Shown here: piece by piece, positions 32,400-40,582 of the stretch
How the letters are laid out: each line of letters begins with the position of its first letter
Position numbering within the stretch: position 1 is the stretch's first letter
Source: an uncultured Eubacteriales bacterium
Lineage (GTDB): Bacteria > Bacillota > Clostridia > Oscillospirales > Acutalibacteraceae
Reading direction: 5' to 3'
Length of the DNA: 48,681 nt
Assembly (NCBI GenBank): GCA_934636435.1
Contig: CAKUAQ010000012.1
Span: forward strand, 1-48,681
The notes under the pieces: generated by a model
Told to the model about the DNA's origin: nothing
Database searches by the model: none
What the model saw: the letters and a program-made list of their open reading frames with translations, nothing else
Made by a program: the position numbers and the translations under genes

Positions 32400-32477
32400 A
32401 CTTCTTTTACCTCCAAAGTTATTGTTTTTCTCACAGCCGAAACGCCGTTTTTGACGTTTCGCTGAAAGCCACTGGCT

Positions 32478-32486
32478 ATTATACCA
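32478..32486 (-). promoter_or_regulatory. extended -10 promoter of ppdK
   Basis: Minus-strand TGGTATAAT: TATAAT at 32478-32483 with the TGn extension. No good -35 is visible. In the leader a stem CAGC-GAAACG pairs with CGTTTCGGCTG (about 32433-32464). Confidence 0.55.
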
Positions 32487-32609
32487 GATAATTTGCGGTT
32501 TGGCTACTGTTTTTCCAAAAAAACTCAAAATATTTCGGACAAGCCGGGTCTTTTGGCGTAAACGGTGCCGAAATCCGCCGCATATTTGCAAAAAATCGGC
32601 GAAAAGGGG

Positions 32610-32639
32610 TTGTTTTTTGCCGACGGGTTGTGGTATACT
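32610..32639 (+). promoter_or_regulatory. probable promoter of guaB
   Basis: TTGTTT (32610-32615), 18 bases, TATACT (32634-32639), 33 bases before the guaB ATG. Confidence 0.6.
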
Positions 32640-32672
32640 GTGCGAAATACATATCTGCAAGGAGGACAAGTC

Positions 32673-34145
32673 ATGGTCAACTGTAATGCCGGTGAAAAGT
32701 TCGTAAAAGAGGGTCTGACCTTCGACGATGTGTTGCTCATTCCTGCCCGCTCGGATATTCTGCCTGCCGATGTGGATATTCGCACACCGTTGACCAGGAC
32801 GATCACGCTGAACACCCCGCTCATGACGGCGGCTATGGACACCGTCACCGAGGCGAAAATGGCAATCGCCATCGCCCGGGAGGGCGGCATCGGCGTTATC
32901 CATAAGAATATGTCCATCGAGGCGCAGGCCGATCAGGTGGATATGGTGAAGCGGTCGGAAAACGGGGTCATCGTCAACCCCTTCTCCCTGACCCCCGACC
33001 ATACGGTGGCAGATGCGGACGCGCTGATGGGGAAATACCGCATCTCCGGCGTGCCCATCTGCGTGGATGGGCGGCTGGTGGGCATTATCACCAACCGGGA
33101 TATGCGGTTCATCACCGATTTCAGCCGCCGCATCGGGGATGTGATGACCAAAGACCATCTGGTGACGGCACCGGTGGGCACCACCCTGGAGCAGGCAAAA
33201 GAAATTCTCTCCCGCTACCGCATTGAAAAGCTACCGCTGGTGGACGATGCCGGTATGTTGCGGGGACTGATCACCATTAAGGATATCGAAAAGAGTGTCA
33301 AATACCCCCACTCCGCCCGGGATGCGGGCGGGCGGCTGCTGTGCGCCGCCGCCATCGGTGCCACCGCCGATGTATTGGAGCGGGCCGCGGCGCTGGTGGA
33401 GGCCCAGACGGATGTGCTGGTGCTGGATTCCGCCCACGGCCACAGCGCCAACATCCTCAAGGCGGTGGAAAAGGTCAAGACTGCCTTCCCGCAGGTGTCA
33501 CTGATTGCCGGCAATGTCGCCACCGCCGCCGCCACCGAGGCGCTCATCGCCGCCGGCGCGGACGCTGTGAAGGTGGGTATCGGCCCCGGTTCTATCTGCA
33601 CCACCCGAGTGGTGGCGGGCATCGGCGTGCCCCAGATCACTGCCATCTACGACGCCGCCTGCGCCGCAGCAAAATACGGCATCCCGGTTATTGCCGACGG
33701 CGGCATCAAGCTGTCCGGCGATATGGTCAAAGCGTTGGCCGCCGGCGCCAACGTGGTCATGGTCGGCTCACTGGTGGCGGGCTGCGAGGAGTCCCCCGGA
33801 GACACCGAGCTGTATCAGGGGCGGCAATTCAAGGTATACCGGGGCATGGGCAGTCTGGGCGCTATGGCGCGGGGCAGCCGGGACCGATATTTCCAGGAGG
33901 ACAACAAAAAGCTGGTGCCAGAGGGTGTCGAGGGGCGGGTACCCTATAAGGGTGCGCTCAGCGATACGGTATACCAGCTGATGGGTGGTCTGCGCTCCGG
34001 CATGGGCTATTGCGGCTGCCGCACCATCGCCGAGCTGCAGGAAAAGGGACAGTTCATCCGCATCACCGGGGCAGGCCTCAAGGAGAGCCACCCCCACGAC
34101 ATTCATATCACCAAGGAAGCTCCCAACTATACGATGGGGGAATAA
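32673..34145 (+). CDS. guaB: IMP dehydrogenase
   Basis: Oxidises IMP to XMP, the committed step to guanine nucleotides. 490 residues from ATG 32673, with AAGGAGG about 8 bases upstream; a frame open from 32565 is rejected. Order: N-terminal barrel part (FVKEGLTFDDVLLIPARSD near 9-27), a pair of CBS domains (about 95-205; VGIITNRDMRF, IEKLPLVDDAG), then the catalytic part with DSAHGHSANIL near 248, the active cysteine in KVGIGPGSICTTRVVAGIG near 303, and the flap region MGSLGAMARGSRDRYF. Monocistronic with its own terminator. Confidence 0.97.
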   Translation: MVNCNAGEKFVKEGLTFDDVLLIPARSDILPADVDIRTPLTRTITLNTPLMTAAMDTVTEAKMAIAIAREGGIGVIHKNMSIEAQADQVDMVKRSENGVIVNPFSLTPDHTVADADALMGKYRISGVPICVDGRLVGIITNRDMRFITDFSRRIGDVMTKDHLVTAPVGTTLEQAKEILSRYRIEKLPLVDDAGMLRGLITIKDIEKSVKYPHSARDAGGRLLCAAAIGATADVLERAAALVEAQTDVLVLDSAHGHSANILKAVEKVKTAFPQVSLIAGNVATAAATEALIAAGADAVKVGIGPGSICTTRVVAGIGVPQITAIYDAACAAAKYGIPVIADGGIKLSGDMVKALAAGANVVMVGSLVAGCEESPGDTELYQGRQFKVYRGMGSLGAMARGSRDRYFQEDNKKLVPEGVEGRVPYKGALSDTVYQLMGGLRSGMGYCGCRTIAELQEKGQFIRITGAGLKESHPHDIHITKEAPNYTMGE

Positions 34146-34191
34146 GCCGCGAAAAACCGTGCCGAGGCCACACTGGTGTGCCCCCTGTCAA

Positions 34192-34226
34192 AGCCCCCTG
34201 CTTTCAAATGACGAAAGCAGGGGGCT
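34192..34226 (+). terminator. terminator of guaB
   Basis: AGCCCCCTGCTTTC (34192-34205), loop AAATGAC, GAAAGCAGGGGGCT (34213-34226), then CTTGT. A further stem CCGGGAAACGGAG/CTCCGTTTCCCGG with TTTTTC lies at 34260-34298, inside the transposase remnant end. Confidence 0.85.
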
Positions 34227-34245
34227 CTTGTAATTGGGGGAATCA

Positions 34246-34730
34246 TCAACGAATATAAACCGGGAAACGGAGTTTTTCAGCTCCGTTTCCCGGCTTTTTC
34301 AGGTTCATGGCCGCACATTTAAGCCTGCCCCATCGCGTGACGGCGGGCAAGCCCCCGTGGTGTGTATAACGCATGGCGGGTTTCTCCTGCGCATCCGCCA
34401 AGATCCGCTCACCGCTTTCTTTGCGATCCACGGGGTCTCCACGGTTACGAACCGAGGCCCTGTTACCGTGTCATATACTTTGTCCCACACCACGCTGTCA
34501 TGGACATTTCCGGCGGTTACCTCTACGCCCAATACAAAGCCGCGCTTATCACAGGCTGTATGTGCTTCATAGGCAAACTGCCGCTCGTGCTCTCCCTTTA
34601 CGAGCATTCCGCAGTCGGGGTCTGTGGCGGAAACCGTCTTTTCTGCCGTTTCTCTGCCGTCGCTCCCGGAATGATTTTCGTCGTCCCCGTCCTCGACGGA
34701 CTTCTTGCCCGGCGTTCTTTTTCCATTTTC
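34246..34730 (-). pseudogene. degraded IS1182-family transposase
   Basis: Two pieces in different minus-strand frames. Upstream piece (about 34440-34730): GKKSVEDGDD, EKTVSATDPDCGMLVKGEHE, RQFAYEAHTACDKRGFVLGV and VTAGNVHDSVVWDKVYD, the IS1182 DDE core. Downstream piece (34246-34431): MRYTHHGGLPAVTRWGRLKC then AAMNLKK, the family C terminus. The region between them, including the later catalytic residues, is deleted and the frame is shifted; the N-terminal third is missing as well. Not functional. It lies between the guaB terminator and the end of the uronate operon, in contact with the oxidoreductase gene. Confidence 0.85.
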
Positions 34731-34807
34731 GCTCCGGCAAAACTGCCCGGAACGCCTATTCCGAATGCACGGGCCGCCCGCGCAGCAGCCATCACGGTCA
34801 GGCGGCT

Positions 34808-35977
34808 TTATTTCGCCCCTGCGTAGCTGCCGGAGGTGTCCGCCACCACCGCCTGCACGTTATCCTTGCGGCGGGAGGTTTTCACACGTTTCATCAGCTC
34901 CTCATAGTATACCTCCTCATCAAAGGGAATCTCCACCGGATGCCCCAGAAAGGAGGACAGGTGCATGGCATTGGACAAAGTCAACCCCCGAATACCCTCA
35001 GTGCCCTCCGCCACCAACGGTGCACCGTGAAGAATGTGCGCCGCAAAGGCATTCAGCACACCTATATGCTGGGGATTTTCGCCGTCGGTCTCCACCTCGG
35101 AATAGGTCACGTTGGGCTGACCGAAGAGCTCTTTGTTGGTCTTGGAGAATTCCGGCTCCGCCACATCCAGCTCATACCGATAGAGCTTATCGTTCTCCAC
35201 TACCAGCTTACCCTTATCCAGTGTCAACTCAAACCGGTTGGTGCCGGGGGCATCGCCGGTGGAGGTGACGAACACGCCGGTGGCGCCGTTCGCAAACTCC
35301 AGATAGGCGGTCACATCGTCCTCCACCTCGATATCGTGCCATTTGCCGAAATGCAGGTGCGCATCCACCTTCACCGGCAGACCGCAAATCCACTGATACA
35401 TATCCAGCTGGTGGGGGCACTGGTTCAGCAGCACACCGCCGCCCTCCCCCGACCAGGTGGCGCGCCAGGCACCGGAATCGTAATAGGCCTGGGGACGGTA
35501 CCAGTTGGTGATGATCCAGTTGGCCCGGCGCAGAGCGCCCATCTCGCCGCTCTCCACGATCTCTTTCATCTTGCGGTATACGCAGTTGGTGCGCTGATTG
35601 AACATCATCGCGAAGGTGACATTCGCCATGGCTGCCGCCTCGTTCATCTCCCGCACCTGCTTCGTATACACGCCGGCGGGCTTTTCGCACATCACATGCA
35701 GATGGTGCTTAAAGCCCTCCATCGCATACCGAGGATGGTCATAATGGGGGATCGACACGATCACCGCGTCGATCTTCCCGCTCTCCATCATTTTGACGGC
35801 GTCGTCGAACCGCTCCACCGTGGCGGGCAGATTCTCCTGCGCCCACTGCAGCCGCGCGGGGTTGATGTCGCACACCGCCGTCAGTTCAATTTCCGGGCAT
35901 TTGCCCTCAGCGATGTTCTTGGCATGCGCCGAGCCCATATTGCCGATGCCGATAATGCCCATACGAATCTTATCCAT
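34808..35977 (-). CDS. Gfo/Idh/MocA family oxidoreductase
   Basis: 389 residues from ATG 35977 (AAGGA 9 bases upstream). N-terminal Rossmann domain with GIIGIGNMGSAHAKNI near 7-22, the CEKPAGVYTKQV block near 97-108 whose lysine and proline are characteristic, and the C-terminal beta-sheet domain (NWYRPQAYYDSGAWRATW, GGGVLLNQCPHQLDM near 185-199 with the usual GG...D/H substrate-site motif). Members oxidise or reduce sugars, sugar acids and inositols with NAD(P). It is the last gene of the mannonate operon. The substrate is unknown; a rare uronate or ketose is possible given the neighbours. Confidence 0.88.
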   Translation of the reverse strand: MDKIRMGIIGIGNMGSAHAKNIAEGKCPEIELTAVCDINPARLQWAQENLPATVERFDDAVKMMESGKIDAVIVSIPHYDHPRYAMEGFKHHLHVMCEKPAGVYTKQVREMNEAAAMANVTFAMMFNQRTNCVYRKMKEIVESGEMGALRRANWIITNWYRPQAYYDSGAWRATWSGEGGGVLLNQCPHQLDMYQWICGLPVKVDAHLHFGKWHDIEVEDDVTAYLEFANGATGVFVTSTGDAPGTNRFELTLDKGKLVVENDKLYRYELDVAEPEFSKTNKELFGQPNVTYSEVETDGENPQHIGVLNAFAAHILHGAPLVAEGTEGIRGLTLSNAMHLSSFLGHPVEIPFDEEVYYEELMKRVKTSRRKDNVQAVVADTSGSYAGAK

Positions 35978-36010
35978 ATGCATTCTTCCTTTCCGTTTGC
36001 TGTGTCGTGT

Positions 36011-36775
36011 TTATTCCAGCCCCTGCGCCCGCAGGAACCGATAGCTCTTTTCCAGGCAGGCAAAGGGATCCTCGCCGTAGCAGTTATCCTGCTCCACCAG
36101 CGCATAGCGGACACCCGCCTGCTCCAGCGCCGGGAGAATCTTCTGCCAGGGCAGATTGCCGCTGCCCACCGGCGCCATATGCTGCTCTTTTTGTCCGTCG
36201 GCCACCATATCCTTCAGGTGCACACAGGGAATGCGCCCGGCCAGCCGGTCGATCCAGTCCACCACCTCGCCGCCGCCCCAATGCACCCAATAGGTATCCA
36301 GGGTAAACGCCAGCTCCTCCGGAGTGGTGTGCTCCATCAGATATGCCATCCGCGTCCTCCCGTCTCCCGCATCCCGAGTGAACTCAAAGCCGTGATTATG
36401 ATACAACAGGCGCTTCCCCACCGCGGCGAAATACCGTCCGGTGGTCTGCGCCAGCCGGATGACCTCATCCATGCCCTCCGTGCCCGGCACCTGCCGTCCG
36501 CTGCCCAGGCCGATATAGTCGCAGCCGAACACCGTATGCTCCGCTGCCACCCGCTCCGGCTCTTTCTCCAGCCGTTCCAGCGGAATATGGGTCAGCACGC
36601 ACCGCAGGCCGTTCTTTTGCAGCTGCTCCTGCAGCCACTCCGGCTCATAGGCACACACGCCGGAGATCTGCACCAGCCGATAACCGATATTCGCCACCCG
36701 CCGGAGGGATTCGGCCAGCCCCTCCAGCGTCTTGCACTGCTCCCGCAGAGTATAAAATTGCGCTCCGATCTGCAT
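36011..36775 (-). CDS. TIM-barrel sugar phosphate isomerase/epimerase (I)
   Basis: 254 residues from ATG 36775 (AAGGAG upstream), xylose-isomerase-like TIM barrel (AP endonuclease 2 fold). GAQFYTLREQCKTLEGLAES at the N terminus, YHNHGFEFTR near 130 (metal and substrate residues as in IolE/IolI-type enzymes), LDTYWVHWGG near 160, HLKDMVADGQ near 188 and the glutamate in ALVEQDNCYGEDPF near 226 place the metal ligands. One of three paralogous-fold enzymes in this operon, but its sequence is clearly different from the other two. Exact reaction unknown: epimerase, isomerase or dehydratase. Confidence 0.85.
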   Translation of the reverse strand: MQIGAQFYTLREQCKTLEGLAESLRRVANIGYRLVQISGVCAYEPEWLQEQLQKNGLRCVLTHIPLERLEKEPERVAAEHTVFGCDYIGLGSGRQVPGTEGMDEVIRLAQTTGRYFAAVGKRLLYHNHGFEFTRDAGDGRTRMAYLMEHTTPEELAFTLDTYWVHWGGGEVVDWIDRLAGRIPCVHLKDMVADGQKEQHMAPVGSGNLPWQKILPALEQAGVRYALVEQDNCYGEDPFACLEKSYRFLRAQGLE

Positions 36776-36826
36776 TCTGTCTCTCTCCTTATCCGTATCA
36801 TGTGGCGGCATCCCGTACCGCAGCGG

Positions 36827-37666
36827 TCACAGTGCCTCCCTGAGCGCAGCTACCGCCGCGTCAAACGCTGCCCGCTGAGTGGGATATTCATAGGCGGCCA
36901 TCTGAGTCTTGGCCTCGTCCTTTTCCAAGGCCGCAAAGCCGGAAAACACCGTCAAATGGGGCTCCAATGTGAGCTGCCAGCCGCCCCGGGCAATAAATCG
37001 GCGGAGTATCTCCGGCACATGGCCGATACCCTTGCCGCAGGGAACCACCTTGCCTCCCTCTACGCAATCCTTGACATGGAAGTAGACGATGCGCTCCTGC
37101 AGCAGCTCCCAGGCCGCCAGCGTATCCTGCCCACACTGGATAAAGTTGGCGGGGTCGAAAATGCCCCCCATCTCCGGAAACTGCTCCAGAATGTCCGCGC
37201 ACCGGGACGCTACATCGCCGTAGATGCCTTTTTCGTTCTCATGGCACAGGCGGATGCCGCTGCCCCGGGCAGTCTCCACCATCCGTCCCAACCGCTCCAT
37301 CACCTCGTCCCGATAGACCGCGGGATCCTCGCCGGCCGGTATATAGAAGCTGAACATCCGGATATTCTCGCTGCCCATGATCTGCCCCAGCTCCAGCGCG
37401 TGCTTGAGCTTATCCAGATGGGGCTCCATGGGATCGGTAATACCGATCTTGCCCAGAGGCGAGCCGATGCTCCAGATGCGCAGCCCGTTGGCGTCCAGCT
37501 GCGCCTTGATTTCCTTCGCCTCGGCGCAGGTATGGTCTACAAAGTTTTTCTCCCCGATGGTCCGCGCCTCCAGATGGCGGATGCCGTTGTCTTTCATAGC
37601 CGCGATCTGATCAGCCAGCGCCGCGCCCGCCTCGTCGGCGAAAGCGCCCAATACGATCTCTTTCAT
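36827..37666 (-). CDS. TIM-barrel sugar phosphate isomerase/epimerase (II)
   Basis: 279 residues, same superfamily as its neighbours. It begins MKEIVLGAFADEAGAALADQ; RHLEARTIGEKNF near 30-42, CHENEKGIYGD near 141 (first glutamate ligand), FDPANFIQCGQD near 170, HVKDCVEGGKVVPCGKG near 197 and LTLEPHL near 233 carry the expected metal residues. It lies 21 bases after the SDR gene and 51 bases before isomerase I. Its substrate is not evident from sequence; co-expression with mannonate genes suggests a sugar acid or keto-sugar. Confidence 0.85.
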   Translation of the reverse strand: MKEIVLGAFADEAGAALADQIAAMKDNGIRHLEARTIGEKNFVDHTCAEAKEIKAQLDANGLRIWSIGSPLGKIGITDPMEPHLDKLKHALELGQIMGSENIRMFSFYIPAGEDPAVYRDEVMERLGRMVETARGSGIRLCHENEKGIYGDVASRCADILEQFPEMGGIFDPANFIQCGQDTLAAWELLQERIVYFHVKDCVEGGKVVPCGKGIGHVPEILRRFIARGGWQLTLEPHLTVFSGFAALEKDEAKTQMAAYEYPTQRAAFDAAVAALREAL

Positions 37667-37687
37667 ATGCTTCTCTTGCTCCTTTGC

Positions 37688-38518
37688 TCACACGCCGCTG
37701 TATGCGGAGAATCCGCCGTCCACCGGCACGGTGATCCCGGTCACAAAGCCGGATTTTGTTGCATCCAGCAGCCATTCCACGGTACCCAGCAGCTCCTCCG
37801 CCTCACCGAACCGCCCCATAGGAGTGGAGCGCAGAATCTTCCCGGTGCGGGGGGTAGGGGTGCCGTCCTCGTTGAAGAGCAGCGCCCGGTTCTGATTCGT
37901 GACGAAGAATCCCGGCGCGATGGCGTTGACCCGGATGCCCTCCCTGGCGAAATGCACCGCCAGCCAGGAGGTGAAGTTGGATACCGCCGCCTTGGCCGCC
38001 GAATAGGCGGGGATCTTTGTCAGCGGACGGTAGGCGTTCATGGAGGAGATATTCAACACACAGCAGCCCTCCCGTCCCAGCATATCCGGCATAAACACCT
38101 GGCTGGGCAGCAGCACGCCCTTGAGGTTCAGATCAAACACAAAGTCGAATCCTTTTTCCTCGATGTTGAAAAAGGTGAGAAAATCCTCCGCTGTTTCGTC
38201 CCCTGCCTCGTATTCCTCGTGCAGGGTGGTGCAGCGGGGATTGTTGCCGCCGGCGCCGTTGATGAGGATGTCGCACTTGCCGTACCTCGCCAGTACCGCC
38301 TGATGCACCTCCTCCAGATTGGCCTTATCCAGCACATTGGTCTTGTAGGCCGTGGCCTCGCCGCCGGCCGCCCGAATCTTCTCCGCCACCGCCTCGGCAG
38401 CCTGCTCGTTGAGATCCAGCAGGGCTACCTTGGCGCCCTTGCCCGCCAGAAACTCCGCAAACCCGGAACACAGCACGCCGCCGGCACCGGTGATCACAAT
38501 AACCTGTTTCATTGTCAT
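37688..38518 (-). CDS. uxuB: SDR oxidoreductase, fructuronate reductase (D-mannonate oxidoreductase)-like
   Basis: 276 residues, classical short-chain dehydrogenase: TGAGGVLCSGFAEFL near 9-23, INGAGGNNPRC near 85, catalytic Ser in NISSMNAYRPL near 145 and YSAAKAAVSNF (Tyr and Lys) near 158-168, and VPVDGGFSAYSGV at the end. The insert between strands 4 and 5 (DETAEDFLTFFNIEEKGFDF) is a feature of SDR-type mannonate/fructuronate oxidoreductases. ATG 38518 has AAAGGAG just upstream. Adjacent to uxuA, it would reduce fructuronate to D-mannonate. The symbol rests on context plus the insert. Confidence 0.78.
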   Translation of the reverse strand: MTMKQVIVITGAGGVLCSGFAEFLAGKGAKVALLDLNEQAAEAVAEKIRAAGGEATAYKTNVLDKANLEEVHQAVLARYGKCDILINGAGGNNPRCTTLHEEYEAGDETAEDFLTFFNIEEKGFDFVFDLNLKGVLLPSQVFMPDMLGREGCCVLNISSMNAYRPLTKIPAYSAAKAAVSNFTSWLAVHFAREGIRVNAIAPGFFVTNQNRALLFNEDGTPTPRTGKILRSTPMGRFGEAEELLGTVEWLLDATKSGFVTGITVPVDGGFSAYSGV

Positions 38519-38528
38519 CCGCTCTCCT

Positions 38529-39314
38529 TTATTCAAATACTTTCAATACGGTCCGCATTTTTTGCACGGTGTCATTCCAATCGTCTCCGAACGCACCCTC
38601 CAGGCTGATGCGGGCATTGTAGCCGTTCTCCCGCAGTGCCTCCGCCCACCTGGCGCAATCCGCCGCGTCCGCCGCATCCAGCGGCATCCGGCGATCCGGA
38701 TTATTCCGCGCCAGATGCACGTGCTGCAGCATGGAGCCGCAGCTGCGGATGGTGTCCAGACTTTCGCCGGTCATGGAAACATGGTAAAAATCCGCCAGCA
38801 CAAACACATTGGGATGATTGGCGCGGCGGCACATCGCGATCCCGTCCGCCACCGTGTTGACCGTGTTGCACTCCTCGTACCGCAGCGGCTCAATCACGAT
38901 TTTGATGCCGAATTCGGCGCCGATAGCCCCCGCCAGCCGCAGCACCCGGGCGAACTGCTCCTCGCCCTCCTCCCGGCGGCTCTCATCCAGGATGGTGCGG
39001 GCGGCGCCGCTGCCGATAACCGCCACCTGCAGCCCCAGGCGGCTGGCTTTCCCCAGCGCCCGGCGGATATACTCCTCCAGGGCGGCAAAATCCACCCGGT
39101 CGCTGGTCAAATAGCCCTTCTCAAAGCTGAAGAAAAATCCGTTGCAGGTTTCCGCAAAAATGCCGGTGCGCACCATTTCCGCCCGTGCTTCCTCCACCTG
39201 CTCCGGGGTCCAGTTGGCGATGCCGGAGAGGTTGATTTCCGCATAATCGTAGCCATACTCCCGTAGCTTGGCTAAGCGGTGCATATCCGCGCCGATACAT
39301 ACGCCAAATCGCAT
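38529..39314 (-). CDS. TIM-barrel sugar phosphate isomerase/epimerase (III)
   Basis: 261 residues. MRFGVCIGADMHRLAKLREY opens a xylose-isomerase-like barrel; ETCNGFFF near 55, VIGSGAARTI near 98, VIEPLRYEECNTVNTV near 139 with the first metal glutamate, LADFYHVSMTGE near 172, HVHLARNNPDRRMP near 198 and ISLEGAF near 236 with the last glutamate. It resembles tagatose/psicose 3-epimerase-type enzymes in layout. Its ATG overlaps the uxuA stop by one base (TAATG), so it is tightly coupled to the mannonate dehydratase. Confidence 0.86.
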   Translation of the reverse strand: MRFGVCIGADMHRLAKLREYGYDYAEINLSGIANWTPEQVEEARAEMVRTGIFAETCNGFFFSFEKGYLTSDRVDFAALEEYIRRALGKASRLGLQVAVIGSGAARTILDESRREEGEEQFARVLRLAGAIGAEFGIKIVIEPLRYEECNTVNTVADGIAMCRRANHPNVFVLADFYHVSMTGESLDTIRSCGSMLQHVHLARNNPDRRMPLDAADAADCARWAEALRENGYNARISLEGAFGDDWNDTVQKMRTVLKVFE

Positions 39315-40354
39315 TATTTCCGCTCCCTTTCGATGGCCTCAAACAGGCCCTCGATATAGGTGGCGCCCAGCGCCCGGTCATACAGGCCATAGCCGTAGCG
39401 GCCCTTTTCGCCCCAGATCATGCGCCCGTGGTCCGGACGCACATAGCCGTCAAAGCCGCTCTCCACCAGCGCCCGCACGATCTCATACATATCCAGCGAG
39501 CCGCAGGCGGTGGGGTGTCCCACCTCCTCAAACTGCCGGTCGCCGGTGTGCTTGATATTTCGCAGATGGGCAAAATGGATGCGCCCTGCGAACCGGCGGA
39601 TCATATGGGGCAGATCGTTATGTATATCCGCCCCCAGCGAGCCGGTGCAGAAGGTCAGACCGTTGGCCGGACTGTCCACCAGACGGAGAAAACGCTCCAG
39701 ATTCTCCTCGTTGGTGATGATGCGGGGCAGCCCGAACATCCCCCACGGCGGATCGTCCGGGTGAATGGCCATGTTGACCCCCGCCTCCTCCGCCACGGGT
39801 ATGACCGCCTTGAGAAAAATCTCCAGATTCTGCCACAGCCGCTCCTCTCCCATGGTCTGATACTGCTCCAGCAGCGCCTTCAGCTCCGCCTTGGAATAGC
39901 TCTCGTCCCAACCGGGCAGCGACAGCTCACAGGTGAGGGGGTTCATATGCTTCACGGTCTCATCGTCATAGGCCAGCGCATTGGCCCCATCCGGCTGCGG
40001 ATGCTCCAGCTCGCTGCGCAGCCAGTCGAACACCGGCATAAAGTTATAGCAGATGCACTTGACCCCCGCTTTTCCCAGACGGCGCACATTTTCGCAATAA
40101 TTGGCGATCAGCTGCGGCGCCTTGTCATTGCCCAGCTTGATATCCTCCGGCACCGGCACGCTCTCCACCACTTCAAATGCCAAGCCCTTGTCCTGCGCCT
40201 TCTTTTTCAGCGCGGCGATGCTGTCCTCGCTCCACACGCCGCCCGCCGGCACATCGTACACAGCGGAAACGATGCCCGTCATGCCGGGGATCTGCCGGAT
40301 ATGATCCAGCGTCACCGGATCGCTGTCGCCATACCACCGAAACGTTAATTTCAT
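39314..40354 (-). CDS. uxuA: mannonate dehydratase
   Basis: Dehydrates D-mannonate to 2-keto-3-deoxygluconate in hexuronate catabolism. 346 residues with the UxuA features: MKLTFRWYGDSDPVTLDHIRQIPGMTGIV at the N terminus, YNFMPVFDWLRSEL near 103-116, INMAIHPDDPPW-like NMAIHPDDPPWGMFGLPRI near 196-214, the TFCTGSLGA segment near 237, FAHLRNIKHTGDRQFEE near 269 and YVRPDHGRMIW near 309. First gene of the six-gene operon, divergent from the AraC regulator. The kinase and aldolase needed to finish KDG breakdown are not in the window. Confidence 0.95.
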   Translation of the reverse strand: MKLTFRWYGDSDPVTLDHIRQIPGMTGIVSAVYDVPAGGVWSEDSIAALKKKAQDKGLAFEVVESVPVPEDIKLGNDKAPQLIANYCENVRRLGKAGVKCICYNFMPVFDWLRSELEHPQPDGANALAYDDETVKHMNPLTCELSLPGWDESYSKAELKALLEQYQTMGEERLWQNLEIFLKAVIPVAEEAGVNMAIHPDDPPWGMFGLPRIITNEENLERFLRLVDSPANGLTFCTGSLGADIHNDLPHMIRRFAGRIHFAHLRNIKHTGDRQFEEVGHPTACGSLDMYEIVRALVESGFDGYVRPDHGRMIWGEKGRYGYGLYDRALGATYIEGLFEAIERERK

Positions 40355-40432
40355 TCAAAAACCTCCTGCCGTTTTCTGCAGTGCGGTCCGCCGCGCCAAA
40401 CGCGCAGGTCCGCGCCACACCCGTACAGGCTC

Positions 40433-40441
40433 ATTATACCA
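40433..40441 (-). promoter_or_regulatory. extended -10 promoter of the uxu operon
   Basis: Minus-strand TGGTATAAT: TATAAT at 40433-40438 with a TG extension and no clear -35, as expected for an activator-dependent promoter. About 75 bases before uxuA. Confidence 0.55.
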
Positions 40442-40491
40442 TCTTGCCATATAATTTCCATTGCTTATCCGGATTTTTTCCTGTTTATACA

Positions 40492-40520
40492 TTGCAAATG
40501 TGTGCACGTGATGCTATACT
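40492..40520 (+). promoter_or_regulatory. promoter of the AraC regulator
   Basis: TTGCAA (40492-40497), 17 bases, TATACT (40515-40520). The small palindrome AAACGTTT lies just downstream at 40530-40537, a possible operator. Confidence 0.65.
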
Positions 40521-40582
40521 GTACCGGGAAAACGTTTGGCATATTTCCACAGTAATTGTATGATCAAAAGGAGAACTCTTGT

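Noticed and set aside
29388..32465. A 1025-codon open frame on the plus strand across ppdK
   Set aside because: Antisense shadow of the pyruvate phosphate dikinase gene; low-complexity composition (many HLG and VGG runs) and no ribosome site.
32400..33158. N-terminal extension of ppdK
   Set aside because: The frame is open through the guaB gene in antisense, but ppdK starts at 32399 with a proper ribosome site, and the family length fits that start.
34373..38608. A 1411-codon open frame on the plus strand
   Set aside because: It lies antisense to four well-supported minus-strand genes and the transposase remnant. Its translation is rich in His, Arg, Gln and Leu without domains, as expected when codon bias and high GC remove stops from the opposite frame.
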